DNA from: Armillaria gallica
Lineage: Eukaryota > Basidiomycota > Agaricomycetes > Agaricales > Physalacriaceae
DNA length: 64,000 nucleotides
Direction of reading: 5' to 3'
NCBI GenBank assembly: GCA_037576215.1
Contig: JBANDB010000006.1
Coordinates: 2,232,001-2,296,000, forward strand
In this document: piece by piece, positions 10,759 through 23,958 of the stretch
Layout: each line of letters opens with the position of its first letter
Numbering within the stretch: the stretch's first letter is position 1
Notes under the pieces: generated by a model
The model's input: the letters and a program-made list of their open reading frames with translations, nothing else
Database searches by the model: none
What the model was told of the DNA's origin: nothing
Position numbers and translations under genes: made by a program

Positions 10759-13700
10759 ATGGATCTCCTCATTCAACTCGCTTCTTCTGGCGACCCAGTA
10801 GGTCTTCCACAGCTTTCTCCCTTTGATATGGACGACGACACGGTGTCTGAATCTCCTGGCGACACTTCGGAGCTGTCCCTCGAACAGCAAAGTCTCACCT
10901 CCAGTCATATCTGGATTCTCTGCCTTACGAGTGTGAATCATGCGAGGATATGCAGGCGAAGCTGGAGGATATAGTTAGCAAGATCTTCATTTGTGCCAAA
11001 GCTAAGAACTGGCTCGTGCTCACAACATGGGATGGGATGCTTCAGTGGTACGATTATTTTGCGTTCATCCCATTCAGCGTGTTCTTATACTTCTCAGTTG
11101 GTTGCTGATGAGATATCCTATGGACAAATCTATTCGCGCCAAGTTAGTTCGTTTGTATTACGGCCTGTGCATTACACCGGGCATAGAACCGCGCGTCATT
11201 CGCAGCTGGGTCGATATGATCACCCGCTTGCTATCCAACAAGTCTGGAATGAAGCGTAAACTTGAGTACGGCGATCTTGAGTTACCATGGGAGCCACTCT
11301 GGCATAGCGTACAGACTCACTTATGGCACAAGGCCCGAGTGCACGATTCATCGTAAATGAAATTTCCCTGTCGTTTATTTTTCAGTCTGTTTATGGTATG
11401 TTTTAGGCGTTCAACTCTAAGCCTCCTTCTGTACGTGGCAGAGCACTGCAATCGTTATTTCTCGAGACAAGATATTCCCAATATGCTCTCTACATTTCTG
11501 CCTTTAGTGACAAAAGAGGCGCGTCCTAATACTTCATCTCGCCTTTGACAGTAATATTGAATACTCTAACAGACATACCTGGTCATGATACCCATTTTGA
11601 CCTCTTTCCTCCCACCAAGTCATAGCCACCTATATTTACCTCCACTTTTCAAATTCTGGGAGGCTATTAATTCGGCTTTGGTAGACGACAGACTGTTGCA
11701 CATGTCAGGGGAATTATCAGAAGAGCATGTCGCGGGTCCATTCGGCCTGGCAGGAGAAGATGGCGGAGCCAAGTGGAAAGATGTTGGTATATGGACACAG
11801 TCGGAATGGAACATGTTGGTTGGAAAGGGGCTGGCATCTATGAGTGAGTGCTCAGTGCCACATTCACACTTCAGTCGTATACTCATGCTGAGCAGATGTT
11901 CCCGTCGGTGCAACAAGGGTAAGGAAATCAGTATACCTTACCGATAGTTTCACGAACCTTTTTCTTCGGCTTAGGGTGCATCGACAACAGCTGGACAAGC
12001 GGACACGCTCGCCGATAAACATTCATTCAAGATCAAGAAAGTCGTAGATAGATACCGTACGCCGATCATTCAGCCGTCCATGATCATTTCTCACTATCCT
12101 CATTAATTCCAGATTCTCTTGCCAAGATTTTCGTATATTCGATATGTGTCGACGGCCCAATGCGACAGAGTTTCAATGGGCAGCAAGGACCCAGTCAATC
12201 GTGTCCGATTGGTTTTGTCGCTGGTTCAAAGGCCTTAGAGTCTTTAGAACGTCTCATAACCAGCACGGAATCTTTTTTTCACCCATCCAACTCTGGGCCC
12301 TGGACAATTGCGGTACGTCGCGTCTCAAGATCGATGCTCAATCGATGCTAAACTGGTGTTCGGGTGTTCGTAGCTAACGACCTTCTTACATCGGCTGACA
12401 TCCGAGTTCGCCAAGCGTCTGAAGCAGGAAGAGAAGTCGGACTGTAAAACGCCCGTTGTACGTTTTCGTTGTCAAAAGTCAATTCAACCTATCTGACATC
12501 ACCTCATAGACACAACGACTTACACCCAACATTTCGCGAGCTTTTGTCAGCATCCTGCGCACTCCTGCACTTCTAGCGCTTTTCTCCAAAGACCCAATAT
12601 GTGTAGGATTCGCTCAAGGGGCATTACGTGGTATGGCTCTGTTAGAGCCTGCACTGGTTATGCCCGAATTGTTAGAGCGTGTATATGGCGGTCTAGAGGT
12701 CGTAAATGAGACTCATAGGACCACCGCTGTCCTGAGCATGTTGTCAGGGATTGCGCGGCCGCTCGTTACAGAGAGTATCTGGCTTGGTGGTCAAAAGCAT
12801 CTACTTCCGTTGTTGGAATTGTGTCTGCCGGGTATTGATCTGGTAAATTTATTATTCACTCTCTGCGTCTTTTGTACTGACTTCTAGCAGAACGATCCAA
12901 GCAAGACCGTTTGTACTACCATGTTCATCGTTGCTGCTATCCAACATGTGAAGATCGGCGATCTCTCTATTCACCAATCTGGAGTGCCCTTAACCGATGA
13001 TATACCTGGTGATGAAATGATGAATCTCGACCAAGACGACACGCGCTTCCCCGACGGCGTAGAAAGTCCTACGCCTGTCCTCAGTAAGGGAGATGAGCGA
13101 TCACTTACCCGCGACAGTACTGCCGCTTTTGCAGGTAGCTGCTATGTATCTTCTCCTATATTCAGCCACTGATCAAACATTAGACTGGGTTACCTCACTG
13201 TTCCGACGTGTCATCGCACTCTACGAGAATCTTCCTGAGGAAGGGGGTAAGAGAAACACCACAGGCGGCAAGCAAGAAGAGAGTGTTCTCAAGTCCGTCA
13301 AGGCCATGATGGACGTAGTCTGCCTGCATCTATCAGATCAGCTGTTTGATTTGATATTGAACTTGGTGTTTGACTATGCGACCACCAACGCGAAGTCTAA
13401 TGCCGTCAGAGCCTTTGGGCAACTTGTAGCTTGTTTGGCCAGAGTTCGAGCGGAGCAGACTCTGGCAAAGTTTTTGCCGTTCTGCCTTTCTCAGATCGAA
13501 GAAGAATTGCACCACGGAGCTTCAAGTATTCGCACCACAGCACCAACTGCCGCCGTACCATCCGACACCACTTTCCACTGGCGTAGGTTGTTTATTCTAC
13601 GACCAATTTAGCATCTAATCGTTTTATAGATGTTGCAATTCTGCGGGGATGCTTGGGATACGGGGGCTCTGTCGTAGGCTTTTCCATGCCCTTAGATCTA

Positions 13701-16700
13701 ATCGACACTTAATTCCAGAATATCCTAGGTGTTGAAGCACAGGGATCGAATACTTGGCCTTATCGTGCTCCTCATTGACAAAGCAAAGAGTGAACGCGGT
13801 TACAGCAGCGCCGGTAGACTTATCGGCCGCATCCTTCACACCCTCGTAGGGGTGTACCCAGTCAACAGTCGTTTTGTAAATGCCGACGAATGGGCAAGTT
13901 CAGGTATCAAGTTCACTCATTACGCAAGTGCTAGTTCTTACCATTACAATACACAGACTTCGAGAGCGATCACAATGTCCACTGGGGAAAGCTATACGAA
14001 GCTCGAGATGTATCCATTGAATGGCACGGTATGTGTCTATTAACTTTTTGTACTCGTTATCCTTTCTTAAGCTTTTCTTGGGTTAGTGCCATCAAACGAT
14101 GAAATCGATTTCGTGCTAGAAATTCTTGACAAAGTTGCATCGCCATTACTAGACAACATCGAAAAGTTGCTGCAGACGACGAAAAACTGGGACAGTAGCA
14201 ATAGAAATGATTTCTGCAGGTAAGTGTGCTAAGCATCAAGCATCAAGATCGCGGCGTTTAATCAACTGACCGGATAGGTACCTTAACGCCTCCCGAGCGA
14301 TTTGGGGCGGCCTTCCAACTTTTCTCCAGGAACAGGAAAAGGAGGTTACGAACTCCTGCATTAACGATGATATCGAATGCCAAGAACTTCTCGTAGGCAA
14401 GCTTGACATGAAGGCTGGTTTCGTTCTTTGTGATCCCTCTGACCCCCGATACCGAAAAGCTGCTGCTCATCGGATTCGTTTTGGTGAAATCAGTAGAAGG
14501 GCTGCTCTAACCTTGCGTGAGAATACGGAGGGAGAGGATCACATAGATGCTGTCAGCATCGTTGTGAAAGCCATCGATTCCTACTTGCTCGACTACGGAT
14601 TAAGCAAGGAAGGTTACGAGTCCGTGCAAAAAAGTTACGCGACTGCCAGAGAGTAAGCAGTGTTCTTTTAGCTTATGATCATGCCTACTTATCGGCCTTC
14701 CTAGTGGCATCCGCGTATGGAACGGCCAGAAGGAGAACTCACGATCGGTATTCGTGAAGCGCGCACAAATGTATCATTGTGGCCGCGTATACATGCATGC
14801 TCTGTATCGTCGTCGATCACGGCTTGACGACGAGCTGATACAAGAACTCATTGAGATGGCTCTTTCACCATATACGCGAGTACGCCGGTGAGCTCAAATT
14901 TTTGAACCTGTCGGTGATCATTCAATCTCATGCTTTTGTGTCGGCAGGCAGGCTCAGGCTGTGCTGCACAGTGCCTTCGGGGTATGTCAAATGTGCTAGT
15001 CTTATAATGATCCTTTTTCATTTTGACTGTAGTACTATGTTCGCTCTACTCGCTTCACGTTGCCGTCACTTTTTGCCGCGCTTTCAAAAGGAAATGATCC
15101 TGATCGAATGAAAGGTGCTTTGTATGTGTTGTGGAATAAAGGAATTGGTACGGCCTGTCCCTACTACTATCAGTATCCAAGCTAATAGGACGAGTAGCTT
15201 CTTATGCTTTGGGTGGTAAGTCTGGCTGACCACTTCAGGGACGGTCGATGAAAATGCTGATTTTTGATCAGACCAAGGCGCACACGGACGCTATTTGGTA
15301 TCTCTACTGGAATGTCAACACGAGGAAAAGGTTCTCACAATCCCCAGCTGTACGAATCTCCGACTCACGCACATTGATCTGTAGCCCTCCATACAGAAGT
15401 TGGTCAACAATCTTGCTGTAGACTGTCTGCCGCATCTGCATGAGGATGCGATTCATACAGACGCATACTCTCTTGACGTACCTGAAGTCGAATGTGCACT
15501 CAACAGCCTAGCAACCGAATTCTCTCCTTCCTTTGTCGATCGAAGGCTGCTCCAGGAAGCGATCAGCAAGACACCATGCCGCGTTGCGAACCGCAATGAG
15601 ATCCACGCCCAAACAGTATGGATTTTTGCCTGCGCTGTGCGCTGCCGTCTCACATGATGTGTTCAGGTCTCATCGATACTGGAAATTGCTTTGAGGCCCA
15701 AAACTCATGTCAGTTGCATGTCGCCTTCTAGAAGTCTTGCCTGATGAAACTCTATCACAGTGGAGATACGTACAAATGGCGTGTCGATTTTTGGTGGTAT
15801 TACTCCGGCGAGATACACCAGTATCAGCTGATGTTGCCCGGTTCTTCTACAAGTATTCAACCAGTCCCCAGCCTACCATCCGTGTAGAGGCGCAACGGTG
15901 TGTAATATGTCTCTATTTCTGTTCTCATCATTAAGACCATCTATTGAATAGAGGAATAGCTTATTTGCTGACCTACGTTAAGTTCCGGTCCTTCTCGGAC
16001 GACGCATCGGATTTATGGCTTCATCGGTGGAAGAATCCTTTGGCGCAGAGTATAAACGTCACGGATGCCCCCAATTTACTCGAAAGGTTCGAGCACCCTA
16101 TCGATCAAACATCTGAGTACGTTCCCCGTGTTCGCTGCGTGTATCATCCGCTAAAGGACAAACAGCCCCATTTACGTCGACAAAATCCGTACGGGGTTCA
16201 TAGCTTGGGCGCCGACGGTACAAGGTTATAGGGCTGTGACTACGGACATATCAGCATTTGCATGGGAAGCAGCATCGCAGCCTTCGCTTCGCGTGATTCG
16301 TGAGGGTGTTACCACTGAAAAATACTTCCAAGATCTGTCGGTATTGTGGGGACAAGAATCAAACAGAAACGGCAGCACTATCGATCTCCGACTAGAGAAT
16401 GTCGCTTACATTAAAAGGCTAGGTACCCGTCGTCTATATTCTATCCTTCTGTGCAATGTTGACTTTCGGGGTGTAGCAAAAATGTTCGAGCATGAGGTCG
16501 TTGACACTATACTCAGCGTTATGGACCCACTTTTATCAGATTCCGATAAATTCAAACAACGTGCTGGTGGCGAGTTTTTGACTGGCCTTATACGTGGTAA
16601 GCTTCTCTTCTCTTGTTGCGCTGATAGTGTGACTCCAATTTTCTGTAAAGGAGCGAAACATTGGCCCAAACACGCATCGGACAAACTATGGACTTGGGTT

Positions 16701-18680
16701 CGCAGTCGATTGGATCGCATTTTTGCCGAAATTAAGCCCGATACGTTGACCCTTTGGGAGACCTCATTTGCCGTGCGTTTCTGTCGCTGTATTCATCTCT
16801 CCTTTCCGATACCTTGCGTTATTTAGAGCATCTTAGAAGATCGAGATCCAAGGCGTAATAAGCCCCTAATTGATTGGATCTTATCTTTACCTCTCGATTT
16901 CAATGGTGATTCCGCGTTTGATAGTAAGTCCAGTGTTCTGCCCATTGTCCCCCCTGACTAAGTCTACGTAGTGAGTAAGGCCCTCAGTTTATTTGGGATC
17001 TTGGCCGATTCAGCGGAACATGTATTCCAACGCAGAGCTGATCACTTCATCAGTTTCTTCTTTACGAATGCAAACACTAATTATGCTGAGGTTTGAGGGC
17101 CTTTTTTGGTTTCCCCCCTCCTTCGTCTAAACCGCTTTCTTAAATATAGATACGGGGACTTATCACTCAAGTCCTCACCACCTTGCTCAACATGCAGTGG
17201 CGACCACTTTATGCGTCCACGGAGCTTTTCTTACGCGCTTGTCAGGAATCGGACGATCCTTTGTTTATACGGTAAGCCTCACGTCTATGATTTTCAGCAT
17301 AGTATTGAGGGTAGTATAGTCAAGCTCGGTTCCAAAACCAAATCACCAACATTCTGGCGCAACTGCCTCAATGGCGAGAGCAACGTTTACCGCCACCATG
17401 GGTCAGCAAGTCGGAGGTACGCCATTAAATTGGGGGTTTGTTTCGTATCTAATTGAAAGCTTTTCAAAAGTATGACAAAGTAGCCTTGTCACGTTAGTAC
17501 AGTCAGTCTTATCGTGGTAGTCATTTCTGACACTGGTTCATTAAGTCCTTCAATGGATATGGGTATCCTCCTACAGTCCGCAGGCGACTCTAGTCTTACC
17601 ATATGCTGTAGCTTTGATGTGAGTGGCCATATCCATGTCTTGCAGCGAATAGTAATAGTGTCGTAGGCCCGAGTTCTTGCGCATGACAGAGTTCAATGAT
17701 AATGTAGAGCTCCAAACCTATTCCACTGCTGTTCTTTATGTGCTATCGGCCTTTACGCCACCGGTAGAGTATATTGGAGCCATTCTTACCAATTTTGTCG
17801 TCGCCATCAAATCGTCAAAGGTACGAGTTTCTACTACTATCAGAACTTTGCCTAACTATGAGTTATAAACACAGTCCTGGCGCATTCGCCTACAGGCGCT
17901 TCCTCCGCTGGTCGTTTTCTTCTATCGAAATCTCTTGTCGATATCGCCGGAAGGTGTGGCTGGAGTTATGGACATGCTAGTGGATTGTCTGGGCGACGAG
18001 AATGTCGAGGTTCGGGAAATGGCTTCGAAGTCACTTTCAGGGATTGTTCGATGCTCCCAACGTCAAAGCATTATCCCCTTGAAAGTTGGTAAACTTTCTC
18101 GATGAATTCTAGGCATAAGCTTACAGAGCCGCAGAATCGATTTATTACAATGACTCGCAGGGTTAAATTGCCTCCACGCAGGGATCCTTCGTATGCCGAT
18201 TCCCTTCGGTCCATGCACTCCGCTATACTAGGACTCTGCGCTCTCATCGAAAGTTTCCCCTATTCCGTGGAACCATGGTTGCCCTCACTTACGGAAGGTA
18301 CATACTATCCAAACTTGTCCCCTGCCGGATATTGATTGCCCTTACAGTGCTTGCTCCTCACGCTACTGACCCTCCTCCCATCTCGACCACAATTAGAAAA
18401 TGTGCGTCAGAGTTCAAGAAGGTAATGATTATCCTGCTATTCTCATAAGGCCCCCTGCTGATCGTCTCCGTTATAGACTCATCAGGTATCGCAAAAAGCC
18501 CCTTGGTTGTTGGCAATCCGTGTTCTGACCTTTGTTACAGGATACCTGGCACAAGGATCAGCAAGCCTTCGATGAAGATCAGTTACAAAGCTTGTCAACC
18601 ATGTTGGTTGGGACTTCGTATTGTAAGTAGCCACGCGAAAACAATGCGGCTCATGCTGATGCCAATCTTCAGATGCTTGA
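10759..18680 (+). CDS. BLM10: Proteasome activator BLM10/PA200, paralogue 1
   Basis: A heavily interrupted gene (over 20 exons) for a HEAT-repeat protein of roughly 1,800 residues, as expected for Blm10/PA200, which caps the 20S proteasome in the nucleus and cytosol. Conserved blocks matching the second copy include IRAKLVRLYYGLCITPG (about 11130), LYLPPLFKFWEAINS (11630), DQLFDLILNLVFDYATTN (13335), AGFVLCDPSDPRYRK (14412), DPDRMKGALYVLWNK (15100), LPPPWVSKSEYDKVALSLLQW (17385-17530) and MPEFLRMTEFND (17683). The end is DTWHKDQQAFDEDQL then GTSYYA and TGA at 18678-18680. The final TAT/GCT codons are split by an intron. The Tyr-Tyr-Ala tail is the motif that inserts into the 20S alpha ring. 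All internal junctions I tested stay open, so this is not a pseudogene. The exception is the first 150 bases, where the frame must shift between the ATG and SYLDSLPYECES (see findings). Confidence 0.9.
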
Positions 18681-20698
18681 TTTATGTGGACAATTCTATG
18701 AACTTTGTATCTGTAGTCATTCCTCAATCACAAAATGTCTCTACTACCTTGTGGGCCTGCATGGAAATGTCAGGGTCACAACGGCTCTGGAACATACATA
18801 ATATCTACCTCAGAATATCCAAGTTGAACGAATGCGTGTTTGCCACGCCCTGAGATAGAATCGGTGCCGCGATAAGTAGCGACCCTATCAGCGTTGAGGC
18901 GAAGAAGCGGAGGTAAATCCGGATGACAGGTCCGTATGTGCGCGCGTCGGGTAATCAAAAACCTTGTGCTAACGGGTAAGCAGGAGGTGCTCAGTCAAGT
19001 CGATCGCGGAGTCGACCAACCATCGATATCCTCCGCGTGAATAATGCCAGTGACGGGTCCTTCACTCACGGCATTCGCGCTACGTTTAGCTGCTGAATTG
19101 ATGACTGCGGGTCAGCGGACCGTACACGATCAATGTTCGCCTAGATTTCCGTCGCTTCAGAAGCGAGAGATAAATAGTCTTGCAAAACATTTGTACAGGG
19201 AGGACTGTGTACCCCAAGTTGAAATTTGCCTCCGAGCGGCCATCGCCAATTTTAGATCTGTCGATCATATTCGCTGACTTTGAACCGACGCTTCTCTAAA
19301 TAGACGATGCCTCTCTAAGTCCTGCGCTTGGTTATTGCGTCCATACTGATATCCAGGTGTCGCTAGCGGTGGTCTTACATTCGCTCGTAATAACCAAAAT
19401 ATCAGGTATCGGCGGAAGGGTGGGGCTGTGTCCCGCCATTCGAGCGGCGGCACTCAAACTTAGTAAGTGATGTTCGACACTCGCAAGTTCCCAAATTCTT
19501 GATAAAGAAATTTTGACAAGGCCAAGACGTAAAATAGTAGATTTACCCCAACATTCAAGAGATCTCCGTTACTATACCGATCTACTAGATGGGCAGACAA
19601 TATTATCAGACATCGATCAGCGTTATAATAATATTACTTGGAAGACAACATGAGGAAAACATCGTCGAGAAGGCCAGAGCGCCGCCGGGGATGGGAATAG
19701 TATCACCTTGGATCAGAATTGAGAAGGTCTATCGGATTCATAAGAAAGACCTGGTGACATTTGACAGCGAAAGAGGGGCTTCAGTGAAGGAGCTATCGAT
19801 GGGGACTATACAAGATGTTGACTTGCAGGAGAACACAAAGAAAAAGTTCGGGTTTGACAGGGTAGAACTCCGAATGCAGAAGGTAGTATGAAACCACGCA
19901 AAGACCACGTGTATAAACCTAGAGACGGCAAGAAGATGTCCTTCAGCAAGGGAACGAAGGAGGAGTTGGGAATAAATTTCCTAAGAATGGAGAATTAGGC
20001 CAAGCCAGATACCGGAGTCTGAACGGGGAAAATATCCTAAAAGAATCGATTTGCAGGTCGGAGTTTGAAAATTGCGTGTGAAAATGATGGACAGCTCCGG
20101 AGTGGGGGACAGCATTGCATCCCAAAAGTTGCTGCTCACCGTTGTTGACGTTGTGCTCGCCGTTGCTCCTGTCGTCGAGGTCGTGTGCTGTTGATTATTC
20201 TGGTTGCCGGGTGCAGTGAACTGGCGCCGGACTTGCTTAATTATTAGCAAACGCCGGGCACGTTGTCTGCGATCAAAACGTTGACCAAACTCGTTAGGTG
20301 AAGGCAGCCGTTTGCCTCGCCTTCTTCCTTCTTAACCTCACAGTCCAGCTGTGCTCTTCCACTTTCTGTCACAGCGCTTGCCTCCAGCGAGCATCTTTCC
20401 TTTCTACCACGACCTTCCTCTCACGACCCTGCCCACGCTTTTTATACCTATCTGCCCTTTCTCGCTTCCCGAATTCGCCCTGCTGTCGTCGTCATCACCG
20501 TCGTCGTCGTTCATCGACTCTCGATATCTATCTGCTCACTTACGCTTTCAGCATCTACTCATTATTCCCAAAAGTTACCCATCTTTTATCACGCATTCAT
20601 CGGAGGCGACTCTACGTCTTAATTATCTCATAGGTATATTTCCTTCTCTTTTACCCAACACCTCATCGCCTAACCACCAACTTCTCTTGCAGTATTAA
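18681..20698. other. Gene-poor stretch downstream of BLM10-1 and CCCH gene leader
   Basis: About 2 kb. The first 1.6 kb holds only short unconnected frames on both strands, none recognisable; this may be BLM10 3' flank plus an old relic. From about 20290 the DNA becomes strongly CT-rich, the usual look of a long 5' leader. A 5' UTR intron (GTATAT at 20633 to TTGCAG at 20692) probably ends just before the CCCH start codon. Confidence 0.5.
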
Positions 20699-23483
20699 AT
20701 GCACGACGTTGTAACGATCTCTTCCACACCGAAAAGTTACTTTCCGAAGACTCCAGACGATCTACTGCCCGCTATCACCCTCACGAATAGACCTCAGACT
20801 ACGGACACGACCTCCTGGCCTCTCAAATCTGATTCTGAAGTGTCGCTAGAGGCAAGTTTCCTTATCTCTTCCTCTCTTTCCTTTTGACCATTTCTTCTTA
20901 GACTTGGCTTCCACAGAACGATAGTAGCCCTCCGCCGTTGACACGCCGAGCGCCTTCTGCAACTTTACAAAAATCAGCCTTTTCCAAAATGACTTCTCTT
21001 TCCGAATCCAACCCTCCCAGCCTGGACTCCGCGCTTGGTAGCAACAATCGCTGGCTCTTCAATGCCAACGGCCAGCTTGTCGATGTCAATCCAGACGCCG
21101 GTGCAGCCGGTTGGGACTTGGCGGACGAGATTGTTCGGCTGAACATAGGTGACGTCGCTGGGGAGTCGGGAGACGATGCACCCATTCGGACACCTCCAAA
21201 GTCCAAATTACCCAGCACGATCGTGCAGTTGACGGAAACAAGTCCGCTGGAGACCTCTTCCTCTGACAGCCTCGACTCTCCTCCATCCTCCGAGCATCAA
21301 ATCACCATCTCTCACTCACGAGGATCGTCAACCGATACGACAGAGTCCAGCTCGCAGGAGTCTGCACTTTCCGCTGCTAGCAACACCATGCTCTCCCATT
21401 CTCCTCTCAATAATGGACCACCCAGTGAATTGAAAGAGCGCCCGCACTCATTCAGCGGAGGCCTATCGAGTGCGGACTTGCGTCGTCTTCAGCATGCTGG
21501 AGAAGGTCCCGGTTTAGATGCTGCAGATGGTCAGCTACAGCAGCAGCAGCAATGGCCTCAATATCGGGAGCCCGGACCTGCTGGAGAACAGCTCTCTTAC
21601 CCTTCACTGGCGAACAACACCGTGTCCGTTCATCGTCCCCAGGCACAACCTCATCCGCAACTTTTTGACTACCGATCAGCCTCTCAGTCAGTCGTTCCCG
21701 GCAGAGATGATCTCCAGATTGATTATAATCTTCAACAACGCAACTTCAGTCCTCTGTCGCAGACGAGTATGGGCACCGCTGCTCCTGGCGCGCCGTCATA
21801 TGTGCCAAATAGACTCAACAACGGTGTACCTATTCAATATCGCCAGCCTCCCCGCGGATATCCCCAGCAGCAAGGCCTTATCCCAAGTCCTCCGGGCATG
21901 CCGTACCCTAGTCACACCGCTCACATGTCGCTGGGTAACTCCCAGCAGCTCTACGACATGATGTTAACGGGCCCTCCTCAAGACCATCCTGCCGTGTCTA
22001 GAGTCCAGCAACAGCATAACATCTTCCGAGGCGCGCACCATCACTCAGCCTCTGACCCTTCGGCGCTTCGAGATCCATCGCAACTTCCCTTGATGGGCGG
22101 TAACATGCAACCTTACGCCCCGGGCATGTTCCCACCAGGCATGGGCGCCCCTCCGCCTGCGATGGCTTTGTATCCTAACCAGTTCTATGGACAAGATACA
22201 TATGCCCGACAGGATGCCCAAGTCATGGCGAGATTACAGCCTCAATACAGTGGTCCTTATGGAATTATCCCACCGCAGATGGACAGTGGTCTTCACAGTC
22301 CGAGTAGCGCCACCAGCGGAGGGCAGAATGGTCCTAGCGCCAACAACAGGAAGTTGGGTCTCTACAAGACAGAGCTTTGCCGCAGTTGGGAGGAGAAAGG
22401 GACGTGTCGATATGGTGCCAAGTGCCAGTTTGCTCATGGTGAGGAAGAGCTGAGAAAGGTGTCACGGCATCCGAAGGTCAGTCCTACTCTGTTTTCGATT
22501 CGCTTTGTGTACTGAACCTTATCTCTAGTATAAAACCGAAATCTGCAGGGTAAGCACAATCCGCTTTCTAGATAGGTGAATGCTAAATGTCATGACAGAC
22601 CTTTTGGGTTTCTGGCTCATGTCCATACGGCAAACGATGCTGCTTCATCCATACGGAGCTTCCAACCTCTGGCGGTGCCCCCGTTCCTGGTGGCACTCCG
22701 GAGAACGCTCCACCTTCAGCACGCCCCGATGGTCGTGCCCGCTCAATGAGCACTAATAGTGATCCCGCAGAGCCCGTGTCCATTCTTGCTCGTATCTCTG
22801 CCAAACGTAATCAAGAGCCACCAACGAACAGCTCTACCCCCATTGACGTTAGCTCTACTAACGGGTTCCAATTCACGCGTCCGCCGACGGGTTCCCTCAG
22901 GGTCGACACTGCACTGGATGCACCTACGATCAAACAGAACAAGTCCGCTTATCCAGCATTTGCGAGTAACGGTGTCCTTCTGCCCAATGCTGATCACAGC
23001 AGAGGTGCCAAGTCGCCCGCACCGGTGACTGCTGGTCCGGACCTCGGCAGACACAACAATGCGCGGATTGAAATAGTGGGTTACAACCAGGTATGTACAC
23101 CAATCGTACAACTGGATTTTTATAACCAAAACTTACAGCGTATGAATCAGAACGGTACACCCCCTTCCAACGCCAATGTCCGACATTCGTTCAACGGTAG
23201 TGAAGACGCTTCTTTCACTCCGTCGCAGCCTGTTCCGGGACATTCGTATACTCTGTCATCCGGTGATAACACAGTGCCTTCATCTCAACAGCCATCGCGA
23301 GGAAATGGCCATGTTCGGGCAGGCAGCGCGGGCAATTGGGGAAGCTTTGCTCGAAGCAACCATTTGTCGTCGGCATCATACTCACATGCACCTACCGCTG
23401 GTGAAGCGTCGATCAATTCGCCTTGGTCAACAACGGAGCTGACGATGGGCACATCCAGACTTCACGAGAAAGCTTGGGCTTGA
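20699..23483 (+). CDS. Tandem CCCH zinc-finger protein, tristetraprolin/Zfs1 type
   Basis: About 830 residues. Starts at ATG 20699 ([20 protein letters not shown]) and ends at TGA 23481-23483. The two zinc fingers are classic C-x8-C-x5-C-x3-H: YKTELC...[13 protein letters not shown] and YKTEIC...[13 protein letters not shown], each with its YKTE lead-in, 18 residues apart. Such proteins bind AU-rich elements in 3' UTRs and recruit deadenylases. The region before the fingers is Ser/Pro/Gln-rich with a short polyglutamine; after them it is Ser/Asn-rich. The first intron starts with GC (GAG then GCAAGT at 20850), a good GC-AG intron. The lead-in of finger 2 sits alone on a 21-nt exon (about 22529-22549). 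A start at the later Met (near 20988) is possible, but the frame before it is open and spliced, so I keep 20699. Confidence 0.9.
21538..21551 (+). repeat. CAG triplet run (polyglutamine) inside the CCCH gene
   Basis: Four to five CAG codons in a row encode glutamines in the disordered region before the zinc fingers; a short coding microsatellite. Confidence 0.7.
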
Positions 23484-23958
23484 AATCGTGCATTAGCTTC
23501 CGTGCGGCGCACGGTCCCGGACATGCCTTTGACTGTTTCTTTCGATTGATTTCCTCTCTTGATTATGACTGCCGTGCAGGATCGGACAATACTCTCTGAT
23601 CTCGAACACCTGTTACACTACTTCCCTTTTCGCCTTGTCGGATCTCTACATACATACGCTTGTTCGTGCCAATCCTCTTCGTACTGAAAACCACATAGCA
23701 ACTTCTCTCCACGTTTGATTTCTCTTGTCGTCAATACTAGGGCTATACTTTATCTCACCCAGTTTGCATAGCATTATCGTCGTCACAGCAACATGTTTTT
23801 ATTCATCTCATTCAATATAAATCTTGTTATTCTGCATGATTGTGAACATGAAGTATATAAAGAAAAAAATGGGGGGAAAGACTATATACATATATATGTA
23901 TGCAACACAATGAAGATATCAGTAATCAACATTAAGTATAGATCATAACAATCATCAA
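23484..23958. other. Convergent 3' UTR region
   Basis: About 475 bases between the CCCH stop and the kinase-like stop. AT-rich, with an ATATACATATATATGTATG stretch near 23884-23902 and a poly-G/A tract. No gene seen. Confidence 0.5.

Noticed and set aside
10320..10772. Minus-strand Ala-rich frames (LDDAFRNDRYTQAAILGFE...) upstream of BLM10-1
   Set aside because: Overlap the BLM10 start and its TATA box, match no family, and cannot be joined to other exons.
10759..18680. BLM10 copy 1 as a pseudogene, because its open frames are very fragmented
   Set aside because: Every internal junction tested from 11 kb onward can be joined by proper GT-AG introns, and the C-terminal Tyr-Tyr-Ala tail is intact.
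18776..19453. Possible transposon relic frames on the minus strand downstream of BLM10-1
   Set aside because: No transposase or reverse-transcriptase motif, terminal repeat or target duplication seen.
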